DNA of 64,000 bases, taken from Vulcanimicrobiota bacterium. Lineage in GTDB: Bacteria; Vulcanimicrobiota; Vulcanimicrobiia; Vulcanimicrobiales; Vulcanimicrobiaceae. Location: the NCBI GenBank assembly GCA_027306785.1, contig DAHUZB010000024.1, forward strand, positions 80,782-144,781. Direction: 5' to 3'. This document shows positions 56,159-63,674 of this stretch, piece after piece. The first letter of the stretch is position 1. The number at the start of each line of letters is the position of its first letter. The notes beneath the pieces are model-generated. The model was not told the origin of the DNA, searched no databases, and saw nothing but the letters and a program-made list of their open reading frames with translations. The translations under genes and the position numbers were made by a program.

Positions 56159-57475
56159 ATGACGACGGCCCATCCCAACTGGCTGGAAATCGCTACCCTT
56201 GCCGTCCTGGTCCTCTTCGCCGCGCTCTTTTCGGCCTCGGAGACGGCCCTGGTCTCGGTCTCGCGCCTGCGCGCGCGTGCCCTTTCGGAGCGCAAGGTCC
56301 ACGGCTCGCATGACGTGCTGCGCCTGGTCGACGACAAGAGCCACGTGCTCACCGCGATCCTGATCGGCAATACGATCGCGCTCCTCGCCGCGGATTCGCT
56401 CGCGACCACGATCGCGGTCGATCTGGGCATACCGCAGCCCGCGGTCTGGTCCACGGTCGCGATGTCGATCGTGCTGCTGCTCTTCGGCGAGATCATCCCG
56501 AAGACGCTCGCATCGGGGAACGGCGAACGCTGGATGCTCGCGCTCGCGCGTCTCATACGCGTGATCTCGATGATCGTGAGCCCGATCGCGAACGTCTTCA
56601 TCGCGATCGCGAACCTGATCCTGCGCGTCTTCGGCGTGAAGCACGTTCATCAGATCTACGTGACCGAAGAGGATATTCGCGCGCTCGTCAACGTGGGCGC
56701 GGAACAACGCGTGATCGAAGAAGAAGAGCGCGAGATGATCCATTCGGTCATCGAGTTCGGCGATACGATCGTTCGCGAGGTGATGACGCCCCGTCCGGAG
56801 ATCGTCGCCGTCTCGATCGACGATTCACCGCGCCGCGCGCTCGACGTGGTGATCGCGGAGGGCTACTCCAAGCTCCCGGTTTTTCAGGAATCGAAAGACG
56901 ACATCATCGGCGTCGTGCACGATCGCGAACTGCTGATCGCGCTCGCCAACGGCACGCTCGCCCAGTCGAGCCTGCGTACGCTGATGCGACCCGTCTCGCA
57001 CGTTCCGGAGACCAAAAAGATCGCCGAACTGCTGCGCGAGATGCAGCGCGACAAGTTCTCGATGGCGATCGTGGTCGATGAGTACGGCGGGACCGCCGGC
57101 CTCGTGACGATGGAGGATCTGCTCGAAGAGATCGTCGGCGAGATTCGCGACGAGCACGATACCGACGAGCAAGAGCCGATCCACGTGATCTCCGATGAAG
57201 AAGCGGTGGTGGAGGCGGGCACGAACATCGAGGACGTGAATGCGAAGCTCGGCACCGAGATCCCGACCGAGGATTTCGAGACGATCGGCGGCTACACGGT
57301 CGGCCTCTTCGGGCGTCTGCCCAAAGAAGGCGAAGAGATCGAGGCCGACGAGCACACGCGCCTGCGCGTGGATCGCACGCGCGGACGGCGCATCCTCGCG
57401 GTACGCGTCTTCATCGCGCGCGATCACACCGACGAAGCCCGTGCCGAGAGCGAGTCCTCCGATGTCGTCGGCTGA
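56159..57475 (+). CDS. CNNM/CorC family membrane transporter (hemolysin-like)
   Basis: A 438-aa protein of the CNNM group, which moves or senses Mg and Co ions. Residues 1-190 form the DUF21 membrane domain (SASETALVSVSRLRAR, LIGNTIALLAADSLATTIA, LLFGEIIPKTLASGNGERWM); two CBS domains follow at about 205-335 (REVMTPRPEIVAVSIDD, VVDEYGGTAGLVTMEDLLEE); residues 345-425 are the CorC/HlyC domain with TIGGYTVGLFGRLPKEGEEI. A consensus -10 lies upstream, and cdd overlaps its end by 14 bases. Confidence 0.94.
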   Translation: MTTAHPNWLEIATLAVLVLFAALFSASETALVSVSRLRARALSERKVHGSHDVLRLVDDKSHVLTAILIGNTIALLAADSLATTIAVDLGIPQPAVWSTVAMSIVLLLFGEIIPKTLASGNGERWMLALARLIRVISMIVSPIANVFIAIANLILRVFGVKHVHQIYVTEEDIRALVNVGAEQRVIEEEEREMIHSVIEFGDTIVREVMTPRPEIVAVSIDDSPRRALDVVIAEGYSKLPVFQESKDDIIGVVHDRELLIALANGTLAQSSLRTLMRPVSHVPETKKIAELLREMQRDKFSMAIVVDEYGGTAGLVTMEDLLEEIVGEIRDEHDTDEQEPIHVISDEEAVVEAGTNIEDVNAKLGTEIPTEDFETIGGYTVGLFGRLPKEGEEIEADEHTRLRVDRTRGRRILAVRVFIARDHTDEARAESESSDVVG

Positions 57476-57854
57476 GCTCGACGATCTGCTCTCGGCCGCG
57501 CACGACGCGCGTGCCCGCGCCTATGCGCCGTACTCGAACTTTCGCGTCGGTGCGGCGCTCGACGTCGGCGACGGGCACGTGATCCTCGGTACGAACGTGG
57601 AGAACGCGAGCTACGGGCTCGGCATCTGCGCCGAGCGTGCGGCGATCGCGGCGGCGATAACGGCGGGATTTCGCACCTTTCACGCGATCGCCGTCGCGGG
57701 CAACGAGGGTGCGCTCACAAGCCCGTGCGGTGCCTGTCGTCAGGTGCTCGCCGAATTCAATCCCGAGATGATCGTCGTCTACACGACGCCCGACGGCGTC
57801 GCCCGGACGACGGTGGCGGAGCTGCTTCCCCATCACTTCGGCCCGTTCGTATAA
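57462..57854 (+). CDS. cdd: Cytidine deaminase
   Basis: Cdd deaminates cytidine and deoxycytidine for pyrimidine salvage. The 130-aa tetrameric-type enzyme has RAYAPYSNFRVGAALDVGDG, the zinc/catalytic ENASYGLGICAERAAIAAAI (Cys and catalytic Glu) and SPCGACRQVLAEF with two further zinc Cys. ATG 57462 is inside the CNNM gene. In Firmicutes dgkA-cdd-era-recO is a common order; era is missing here and recO follows directly. Confidence 0.95.
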   Translation: MSSAELDDLLSAAHDARARAYAPYSNFRVGAALDVGDGHVILGTNVENASYGLGICAERAAIAAAITAGFRTFHAIAVAGNEGALTSPCGACRQVLAEFNPEMIVVYTTPDGVARTTVAELLPHHFGPFV

Positions 57855-57867
57855 GACCCGAGCGATC

Positions 57868-58557
57868 GTGTTGCGCGCGCGTCCGCTCGGCGAAGCCGAT
57901 CGCATCTTCACCCTGCTCTCCACCGAGCGCGGCAAGCTCGATGCGGTGGGCAAAGGCGTGCGTCGCGCGAAGAGCCAGCTCGCGGGTCGCCTGGAGTTCG
58001 GCAACGAGTGCGAACTGCAGATGCATCGCGGCCGATCGCTCGACGTCATCGTCTCGGCCGACATCGTACGCTCGTCGTGGGAGCGCCTGGTCGCTCCCGA
58101 ACGCTTCGCCGCGGCGCAGCTCGTCGCCGAACTGATCGATGCTTTCTGCGAGCCCGACCTCGCACTGCCGGAGGTGTACGCGCTCGTGGACGGGATGCTG
58201 CGCGCCATCGCCGCGAGCGACGAGCCGCGCGCGCTCGTGCCGCGCTTTTCGCTCCGCCTGCTCGCGGCGCTCGGCCTGGAGCCTCCGGTCGATACCTGCG
58301 TGCGTTGCGGTAACGGATTCGTCGAAGCGCATGCCTTTCTCGATGCCGATGCGGGCGGATTCATCTGCGGCTCGTGTCGCGAACGCTGGCGCGATCTGCC
58401 CGAACTCGACGCCGACGATCTGCGCAACCTCGCGGCGATCGCGGCGGCGCGCGGCAGCGGTCGCGCATCGGTGCGCGCGCGCCCGCGCGTTGCCGCTGCC
58501 GTGGAGGCGTTGATCGCGCATCATCTCGGGCGTAAGCCGAAGACGGTGCTGTCGTGA
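57868..58557 (+). CDS. recO: DNA repair protein RecO
   Basis: RecO loads RecA with RecR. From GTG 57868 the product is 229 aa: an OB-fold start LRARPLGEADRIFTLLSTER, GKGVRRAKSQLAGRLEFGNE, helical core, and a zinc finger with CVRCG (around residue 148) and ICGSCRER. However, the family strand that should precede LRARPLGE (YKTRAIV) is encoded in frame just upstream, at 57850-57870, with no ATG, GTG or TTG before it; an ATC at 57832 with GGAG at 57818-57821 is the only near-cognate candidate. The true start may therefore be upstream. ruvX overlaps by four bases. Confidence 0.9.
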   Translation: MLRARPLGEADRIFTLLSTERGKLDAVGKGVRRAKSQLAGRLEFGNECELQMHRGRSLDVIVSADIVRSSWERLVAPERFAAAQLVAELIDAFCEPDLALPEVYALVDGMLRAIAASDEPRALVPRFSLRLLAALGLEPPVDTCVRCGNGFVEAHAFLDADAGGFICGSCRERWRDLPELDADDLRNLAAIAAARGSGRASVRARPRVAAAVEALIAHHLGRKPKTVLS

Positions 58558-58976
58558 GCATTCTCGCACTCGACGTCGGCAGCAAGCGCATCGGCGTGGC
58601 GGTGGCGGATCCCACCGGCACCTTCGCGCTCCCGGTGGGCACGATCGAACGCACGAATCTGCGCGCGGATCTCGCCAAGATCGCCGACTACTGCGAGTCG
58701 TATCTCGTGCGCGAACTGGTGGTCGGCTATCCGCTCGCGCTCTCGGGCGAAGCCGGGATCGCGGCGCAGAAGATGGATGCGTTCATCGACCAGGTACGCA
58801 CCGTTTTTCCGGGTACGATCCATCGCGTGGACGAACGCATGACCACCGCACAAGTCACCAAGACCCTCATCGGTGCCGACGTCTCGCGCAAGCGCCGCAA
58901 AGAGGTCGTCGATCGGATGGCCGCGGCGCTGATCCTCGAAACCTTTCTCGCCCGCCGCCGCAACGAGGCGCGCTGA
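58554..58976 (+). CDS. ruvX: YqgF/RuvX RNase H-like nuclease
   Basis: This Holliday-junction-resolvase-like protein participates in 5' maturation of 16S rRNA precursor. The 140-aa product has LALDVGSKRIGVAVADPTG at the N-terminus with the first catalytic Asp, ELVVGYPLALSGEAG, and HRVDERMTTAQVTKTL and VDRMAAALILETFL with the other acidic residues. GTG start overlaps recO. mltG follows after one base, an order also found in Firmicutes (yrrK-yrzB-yrrL). Confidence 0.94.
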   Translation: MSILALDVGSKRIGVAVADPTGTFALPVGTIERTNLRADLAKIADYCESYLVRELVVGYPLALSGEAGIAAQKMDAFIDQVRTVFPGTIHRVDERMTTAQVTKTLIGADVSRKRRKEVVDRMAAALILETFLARRRNEAR

Positions 58977-58977
58977 G

Positions 58978-59967
58978 ATGCTGCGCGCGCTCGTCCGCGG
59001 GGTGACGGTGATCGTCCTCGGTTGCGCGATCGCGGTGGCCGCGTTCGCCTATCTCGTCTACGGCGACCGCTCGCATCCGGCGCAGCGCACCAACGTGATC
59101 GTGCGCCGCGGCTCTACCTTCGACGACATCGCGCGAAAGCTCGCGGAGTCGGGCGTGATCGGCAATGCGTTCGCGTTTCGCGCGCTCGCGCGGCTGCGCC
59201 ATGCCGACGTCGACGTACGCGCGGGGGCCTACGCGTTCGCGCCGCACCAAAGCGCCGACGCCGTGCTCCGTGCGTTGCAGAGCGGCGGCGCGCAGGTGGC
59301 GGCGTGGCTCACGATCCCCGAGGGCTTCACCGCCGCGCAGATCGGGGCGCGGCTTCAGGCCGAAGGGCTCGGCAGCGCGGAAGCGTTCGATCGTCTCGCG
59401 ATGCACACGTCGCTCGTCGTCGACGGCGCGCGGACCGCGAACCTGGAAGGCTTTCTCTTTCCGAGCACCTACCTGATTCCGCTCGATGCAAGCCCGGCGC
59501 AGGTGGCACGGGAGCTGACCGATCAGTTCTTCAAGGAGCTGCCGCCCGATGCGAAGGCGCGCGCGGCCGCCCTGCACGTCACGGTTCCGCAAGCGGTCAC
59601 GGTCGCGTCGCTCGTGGAGCGCGAGGCGAAGGCCGACATCGATCGCCCGATGATCGCGGCGGTCATCTACAACCGCCTGCGGCTCGGCATGCCGCTGCAG
59701 GTGGATGCGACGATCGAGTACGCGCTGCCCGAACACAAGACCGAACTCTCGTTTGCCGACTTGAAGATCGACTCGCCGTACAACACCTATCTGCACCTCG
59801 GGCTGCCGCCGACGCCGATCGCGAACCCGGGCGAACCGTCGCTCGAAGCGGCATTTCACCCGGCCGAGACGAAAGCTCTCTACTACGTCTACTGCGGCAA
59901 CGGACGCCACGTCTTCGCCGATACCCTCGCCCAGCATCAGCGCAACGTCGCCCGATGCCTGCACTAA
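58978..59967 (+). CDS. mltG: Endolytic murein transglycosylase MltG
   Basis: MltG cuts nascent glycan strands and limits their length. The 329-aa protein has a single N-terminal membrane anchor (about 8-23), a LysM-like domain (RNVIVRRGSTFDDIARKLAE, about 40-100), and the YceG catalytic domain with LEGFLFPSTYLIP, VASLVEREAKADIDRPMIAA containing the catalytic Glu, YNRLRLGMPLQVDATIEYAL and SPYNTYLHLGLPPTPIANPG. It is followed by a DUF1292 gene with ribosome site AAAGGAGC. Confidence 0.95.
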   Translation: MLRALVRGVTVIVLGCAIAVAAFAYLVYGDRSHPAQRTNVIVRRGSTFDDIARKLAESGVIGNAFAFRALARLRHADVDVRAGAYAFAPHQSADAVLRALQSGGAQVAAWLTIPEGFTAAQIGARLQAEGLGSAEAFDRLAMHTSLVVDGARTANLEGFLFPSTYLIPLDASPAQVARELTDQFFKELPPDAKARAAALHVTVPQAVTVASLVEREAKADIDRPMIAAVIYNRLRLGMPLQVDATIEYALPEHKTELSFADLKIDSPYNTYLHLGLPPTPIANPGEPSLEAAFHPAETKALYYVYCGNGRHVFADTLAQHQRNVARCLH

Positions 59968-59977
59968 AGGAGCACCC

Positions 59978-60274
59978 ATGACGACCAACAACGGTGAAAC
60001 GAAGAGCGGCCCGCTCGAATTGAGCGAGATTCTCTATATCGAGACCAAGGACGGCGGCGAGCTGCCGTTCGAGGTGGTGGGCATTCTCGAGGATCCCGAC
60101 GACGGTTCTTCGTACGCCGTGTTGATGCACGAGCCGCAGGACGAAGAGGCGGAGAGCGAGTTCATCGTGACCGACCTCGAAGGCAACCTGCTCGAAGACG
60201 ATCAACTCGCGCAGGAAATCCTCGACGAGTTCCTCGTGTTCGCGGAAGAAGCGGGCGACGAAGGCGAGGCCTAG
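59978..60274 (+). CDS. DUF1292 family acidic protein
   Basis: A 98-aa strongly acidic protein. The core LPFEVVGILEDPDDGSSYAV and MHEPQDEEAESEFIVTDLEG follows the DUF1292 (YrzB-like) pattern, with a long acidic C-terminus (LDEFLVFAEEAGDEGEA). In Firmicutes this family lies beside ruvX and mltG, as here; the function is unknown. AAAGGAGC at 59967-59974 precedes ATG 59978. Its TAG stop at 60272-60274 is directly followed, in the same frame, by the coding sequence of the next protein. Confidence 0.88.
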   Translation: MTTNNGETKSGPLELSEILYIETKDGGELPFEVVGILEDPDDGSSYAVLMHEPQDEEAESEFIVTDLEGNLLEDDQLAQEILDEFLVFAEEAGDEGEA

Positions 60275-61411
60275 ATCCGCGTTCTCTTTCTCTCGGCGAG
60301 TGTCGGCGCCGGGCATCTCGCCGCGGCGAACGCGGTGTGCGTGGCGCTGCGCGAGATCGATTCGGACGCGCGCACGCAGGTCGTCGATTCGTACAAGTAC
60401 GCCGCGAAGGTAATGTCGCGCGTCGTCTCCGACGGCTATCTGCAGATGGTCAAAACCATTCCGCAGATGTACCGGTATATTTACGACCGGGCGGAGCGCG
60501 CGACCGAGGTGGGACCGTTCCGCACCTGGGCGCATCAATTCACCGCGCAGAATCTCCGCCCGCTCATGGAACGCGAGGGTCCGGACGTCGTCGTCTGTAC
60601 GCACGCGTTCCCGAGCGGCGCGATGGCCGAATACAAACGCATCTTCGCCGACGCGCCGCCGGTCGTCGGCATCGTGACCGATTATGCGGTGCACGCTTTT
60701 TGGATTCACGACAACATCGACGGCTATTGCGTCGCGACCGATGCGATTCGCGAGGTGATGATCGCACGCGGCGTCGCGCCCGAACGCATCATCGTGAGCG
60801 GGATTCCGGTCGACCCGCGTTTCGCGCCCAATGACGAACCGCGCGCCGCGCTGCGCGAACGGCTCGAGCTGCCGAGCGATCGCCAGATCGCGCTGATGAT
60901 GGCGGGGGGCCTCGGATTCGGACCGCTCGAACGCCTGCTGCGCGCGCTCGACGAAGTGGAGTCGCCCATTGCGGCGGTGGTGATCGCGGGGCGCAACGCG
61001 CGCATGGAGCGGCGCGTGCTCGATGCGGCGCAGAGCGTGCACTATCCCGTGCGCGTGCTGCGCTTCGTGGAGAACGTGTACGACTACATGCACGCGGCCG
61101 ACGTACTCCTTACCAAACCCGGGGGGCTCAGCACGGCCGAGGCGCTCGCGGCTCAGGTGCCGATGGTGCTCTACAAGCCGCTGCCGGGCCAGGAAGAGCG
61201 CAACGTGCGCGTGCTCACGGAATGGGGCGCGGCGGTGCGGGCGCGTCCGCTCGCGCGCGTGCCCGCGGTATTGCGCGATGTGCTGACGGATTCGGCCGCT
61301 CGCGAGCGAATGATCGCATCGGCACGGCGTTCGGGACGACCCGATGCCGCCCGAGAGGCCGCACGGCTGATTGCGCAGCTCGCTCTCGCTCGAACCGAGG
61401 TTCACGCATGA
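60275..61411 (+). CDS. Family 28 glycosyltransferase (MGDG synthase/diacylglycerol glucosyltransferase-like)
   Basis: A 378-aa GT-B enzyme when read from codon ATC at 60275. The conserved N-terminal loop VLFLSASVGAGHLAAANAV lies before any ATG, GTG or TTG; the first canonical start (GTG 60335) would remove it. GAGG at 60266-60269 is five bases before the ATC. Further features are THAFPSGAMAEYKR, GIVTDYAVHAFWIHDNIDGY, VSGIPVDPRFA and LLTKPGGLSTAEALAAQVPM for UDP-sugar binding. Members glycosylate diacylglycerol in the membrane. DoxX follows with a four-base overlap. Start is uncertain, and a read-through fusion with the preceding DUF1292 protein is conceivable. Confidence 0.85.
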   Translation: MRVLFLSASVGAGHLAAANAVCVALREIDSDARTQVVDSYKYAAKVMSRVVSDGYLQMVKTIPQMYRYIYDRAERATEVGPFRTWAHQFTAQNLRPLMEREGPDVVVCTHAFPSGAMAEYKRIFADAPPVVGIVTDYAVHAFWIHDNIDGYCVATDAIREVMIARGVAPERIIVSGIPVDPRFAPNDEPRAALRERLELPSDRQIALMMAGGLGFGPLERLLRALDEVESPIAAVVIAGRNARMERRVLDAAQSVHYPVRVLRFVENVYDYMHAADVLLTKPGGLSTAEALAAQVPMVLYKPLPGQEERNVRVLTEWGAAVRARPLARVPAVLRDVLTDSAARERMIASARRSGRPDAAREAARLIAQLALARTEVHA

Positions 61412-61974
61412 AACTTCCATCGAACACCGTCTACGCGTCGTGGCTCGCCCTCTTCCGGCTTTATGCGGGCGCGTTCTGGTTGCTGCACGGCATCCCGAAG
61501 TTTACCCAGAGTCAGGATTTCATGCCGCCGACCGGCTTTATGCCGGATTTCGTCAACAACGCGATCGCGCACACGAGCGGCTGGTACCACGGATTTCTGC
61601 TCGACACGGTGCTCCCGAACGTGAGCCTGTTCGCCGAGTTGGTACGCTTGGGTGAAGTCGTCACCGGCGCGCTACTCGTGCTCGGGGCGTTTACGCGCTT
61701 GGGCGGGCTCATCGGCGTGCTGCTCGCGCTGAACTATATCACCGCGAAAGGCGGGCTCGCGCACGCGAGCATGTGGTCGGGCCTCGACGCGGCAGCGCTC
61801 GTGCTCTCCGCATTGAACGTGGTCCTCCCGACGGGTCGCATTCTCGGCATCGATGCACTGCTTGCACGCTCGCGCGCCGCACGTAAGCCCGAAGCGGTTC
61901 CGGCGACGCCGGCGGAGCCCGCCGTATTCGTGGACGAGCCGCCGATGACGGGGCCGACCGCGCCGACGTCGTAA
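61408..61974 (+). CDS. DoxX family membrane protein
   Basis: A 188-aa protein with four membrane helices: LFRLYAGAFWLLHGIPKF at the start with the typical Arg and HGIPK, a central helix with LVRLGEVVTGALLVLGAFTR, then LGGLIGVLLALNYITAKGG and LVLSALNVVLPTGRILGID. A Pro/Ala-rich cytoplasmic tail follows. DoxX proteins are linked to thiol or redox stress or quinone reactions; the role here is unknown. ATG at 61408 overlaps the GT28 stop. No clear terminator follows, except an inverted repeat at 62035. Confidence 0.88.
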   Translation: MKLPSNTVYASWLALFRLYAGAFWLLHGIPKFTQSQDFMPPTGFMPDFVNNAIAHTSGWYHGFLLDTVLPNVSLFAELVRLGEVVTGALLVLGAFTRLGGLIGVLLALNYITAKGGLAHASMWSGLDAAALVLSALNVVLPTGRILGIDALLARSRAARKPEAVPATPAEPAVFVDEPPMTGPTAPTS

Positions 61975-62034
61975 GCGGTATCCGACCAAAGCGGTAGCAC
62001 GCGGCACCGTTCGTGCGCGATTCTACGGCCTGAC

Positions 62035-62077
62035 CCGTCCGTCGCAGGCGCCGCAGGCGCGCGAGGCGAACGGACGG
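62035..62077 (+). repeat. Inverted repeat downstream of the doxX gene
   Basis: CCGTCCGT (62035-62042) and ACGGACGG (62070-62077) are inverted around a 27-nt GC-rich loop with further GCGCC palindromes. No T-run follows. The rest of the 142-bp gap between doxX and tRNA-Ser shows no gene. Confidence 0.5.
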
Positions 62078-62116
62078 CGCTGACCCGCCCGCAACGTGCG
62101 GCGGCGATTGACAACT

Positions 62117-62209
62117 GGAGAGATGGCCGAGCGGCTGAAGGCGGCGGTTTGCTAAACCGTTATACGATGTAAAGTCGTATCGAGGGTTCGAATCCCTCTC
62201 TCTCCGCCA
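62117..62209 (+). tRNA. tRNA-Ser(GCT)
   Basis: Acceptor stem GGAGAGA (62117-62123) pairs with TCTCTCC (62199-62205); discriminator G and encoded CCA at 62207-62209. Anticodon GCT at 62151-62153 sits in loop TTGCTAA. The long variable arm (TATACGATGTAAAGTCGTAT) is class II as required for Ser. T-arm GAGGG-TTCGAAT-CCCTC is intact. Reads AGC and AGU codons. Confidence 0.97.
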
Positions 62210-62302
62210 TGTTCTTTCCAACGTGAGAAGGGAAAGAAAAAACCACCGCGTATCTACGGTGGTCGCCGTTTGGCCGCGCCGCGCGGTCGCGGCGAAGATC
62301 TT

Positions 62303-62376
62303 GCGGTCGTAGCTCAATTGGATAGAGCAACAGGCTACGAACTTGTAGGTTGGGGGTTCGAGTCCCTCCGACCGCA
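62303..62376 (+). tRNA. tRNA-Arg(ACG)
   Basis: Acceptor GCGGTCG (62303-62309) pairs with CGACCGC (62369-62375), discriminator A at 62376. Anticodon stem ACAGG/CTTGT surrounds loop CTACGAA with ACG at 62337-62339. CCA is not encoded. A34 needs conversion to inosine by TadA, encoded 700 bp downstream. Confidence 0.97.
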
Positions 62377-62384
62377 GATTCACG

Positions 62385-62414
62385 GAAGGACCCCGCAGCG
62401 ATGCGGGGTCCTTC
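62385..62414 (+). terminator. Hairpin terminator after tRNA-Arg(ACG)
   Basis: GAAGGACCCCGC (62385-62396) and GCGGGGTCCTTC (62403-62414) form a perfect 12-bp stem with loop AGCGAT. The following bases (GCATTCTTCG) are only moderately T-rich. Confidence 0.75.
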
Positions 62415-62491
62415 GCATTCTTCGACCGCCACGGTTGCGCGCGGCGGCGGGTTTTGGTAGAGTCAGGTGTCGAAAACGGTCTCATCGCCGT

Positions 62492-62563
62492 GGCTCGGTA
62501 GCTCAGTGGTAGAGCAGGGGACTCATAAGCCCTTGGTCGTAGGTTCAAATCCTACCCGAGTCA
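62492..62563 (+). tRNA. tRNA with CAT anticodon (elongator Met; Ile2 possible)
   Basis: Acceptor GGCTCGG (62492-62498) pairs with CCGAGTC (62556-62562) with one G-T pair; discriminator A. Anticodon CAT at 62524-62526 in loop CTCATAA. The T-arm GTAGG-TTCAAAT-CCTAC is intact. The paired 1-72 ends argue against initiator tRNA. The anticodon-stem base nearest the loop is an A-G mismatch (A31, G39). The anticodon arm also resembles tRNA-Ile2 (lysidine-modified CAT), so the charge is not certain. CCA not encoded. Confidence 0.85.
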
Positions 62564-62571
62564 GATGTGAT

Positions 62572-62607
62572 GGGCAGCGGCCGCCCCGTGGCGGCCGTTC
62601 CCGTTTT
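62572..62607 (+). terminator. Hairpin terminator after the CAT tRNA
   Basis: CGGCCGCC (62578-62585) and GGCGGCCG (62590-62597) form a perfect 8-bp stem with loop CCGT, extended by GGG/CCC beyond a small internal loop, and followed by TTTT at 62604-62607. Confidence 0.75.
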
Positions 62608-62623
62608 CAAGGTAGGGTATTCA

Positions 62624-62851
62624 ATGTCCACGATTCCGTGCGATTTCTGTCCTCATCCGGTCGATCGCAATCAGATGGAAGAGATCGAGATCTCGCACTA
62701 TGTGCCCGACAGTTCGGGCGACGATCTTGCGTACGCCCGGACGTACTTCTTCGGGCATCCGGACTGCGTCCGCAAGTTCTACCGCGGCTTGGTGGATCAC
62801 AAGCTGGATCTCTTCAAGCACATTCCCAGCGCCGGGAAGTCTCCGGAATAG
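62624..62851 (+). CDS. Small zinc-ribbon-like hypothetical protein
   Basis: A 75-aa product between tRNA genes. Residues 6 and 9 form a CDFC pair, and FFGHPDCVRKFYRG supplies a His and another Cys, suggesting a single zinc site. The middle IEISHYVPDSSGDDLAYAR is acidic. No family is recognised. AAGGTAGGG at 62609-62617 is a suitable ribosome site for ATG 62624. It may be a small regulator or ribosome-associated protein; that is speculation. Confidence 0.65.
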   Translation: MSTIPCDFCPHPVDRNQMEEIEISHYVPDSSGDDLAYARTYFFGHPDCVRKFYRGLVDHKLDLFKHIPSAGKSPE

Positions 62852-62865
62852 TCCCGGCACCTCGC

Positions 62866-62938
<73 letters not shown>

Positions 62939-62939
<1 letters not shown>

Positions 62940-63046
62940 ATTTTGGGCTTGTTTGAGCCCGCTCGCGGCGTTGCGAGATGGCTTGTGGACCACAGTCCAC
63001 GGCGCCCTCTCGCGCCTTGCGATCGGACCCAAACAAGCCCAAAATC
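62939..63046 (+). repeat. 108-bp composite palindrome between tRNA-Arg(CCG) and tadA
   Basis: GATTTTGGGCTTGTTTG (62939-62955) is perfectly inverted at 63030-63046. Inside, TGCGAGA and TCTCGCG are nearly inverted, and at the centre GTGGAC (62985-62990) and GTCCAC (62995-63000) flank CACA. The first base is the tRNA discriminator. It could fold as a long cruciform or RNA hairpin, and could terminate tRNA transcription or be a mobile palindrome. Confidence 0.75.
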
Positions 63047-63076
63047 TTGTTCGGGTCTCGTGTGGTCGATTGTTGA

Positions 63077-63562
63077 ATGGATGAGGACGAGGCGTTTATT
63101 CGGCGGGCTATGGAGCTGGCCGATGCGGCGGCGGCGGAAGGGGACGTTCCCATCGGCGCGGTGCTGGTGAGCGGCGAGCTCGTGCTCGAGGCAAAGAACG
63201 AGAAGGAGCTTCGCCCCGATGCGACCGCGCACGCGGAGATGCTGCTGCTGCACGAAGCGGCTCGGCGGCTCGGGGTGTGGCGTCTTTCCGACGCGACGAT
63301 CTACGTAACGAAAGAGCCGTGCGTGATGTGTGCGGGCGCGATGATCGCCGCGCGGGTAAAGCGTGTGGTCTACGGCGCTCGCGATCCGAAAGGCGGCGCC
63401 GACGGCGGCGCGTTCGATATCCTGCGCTCACCGAAGACGAATCACCGCTTGGAGGTGACGGCAGGCGTCCTGGAAGCGGAGACGGCCGCTCAACTCCAAC
63501 GTTTCTTTCGACAAAAGCGGCAAGCGCCGCCGCAAGAAGGTTTCGCGGACGAAATGCGGTAG
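63077..63562 (+). CDS. tadA: tRNA-specific adenosine deaminase
   Basis: TadA converts A34 to inosine in tRNA-Arg(ACG). The 161-aa protein has FIRRAMELADAAAAEGDVPI, GAVLVSGELV, the zinc/catalytic HAEMLLLHEAA (His and Glu), and EPCVMCAGAMIAARVKRVVY with the two Cys ligands. GGADGGAFDIL is also typical. Its location among tRNA genes, one of which is its substrate, supports the assignment. ATG at 63077; no strong ribosome site is seen (TTGTTGAATGG). Confidence 0.95.
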   Translation: MDEDEAFIRRAMELADAAAAEGDVPIGAVLVSGELVLEAKNEKELRPDATAHAEMLLLHEAARRLGVWRLSDATIYVTKEPCVMCAGAMIAARVKRVVYGARDPKGGADGGAFDILRSPKTNHRLEVTAGVLEAETAAQLQRFFRQKRQAPPQEGFADEMR

Positions 63563-63583
63563 TTACGTCCGCTCGCAAATCAC

Positions 63584-63674
63584 GGAGAGGTGGTCGAGTG
63601 GTTGAAGGCACCCGCCTCGAAAGCGGGCGTACCTGATGAGGGTACCGTGAGTTCGAATCTCACCCTCTCCGCCA
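63584..63674 (+). tRNA. tRNA-Ser(CGA)
   Basis: Acceptor GGAGAGG (63584-63590) pairs with CCTCTCC (63664-63670); discriminator G and encoded CCA at 63672-63674. Anticodon CGA at 63618-63620 between CCCGC and GCGGG. The long variable arm (GTACC TGATGA GGTAC) is class II. The last CCA base is also the first base of the terminator hairpin. Confidence 0.97.

Noticed and set aside
62108..62113. TTGACA as promoter of tRNA-Ser(GCT)
   Set aside because: It ends three bases before the tRNA begins, leaving no room for a -10.
62492..62563. Initiator tRNA-fMet
   Set aside because: The 1-72 bases are paired and the three consecutive G-C pairs next to the anticodon loop expected for an initiator are not present; elongator Met or Ile2 fits better.
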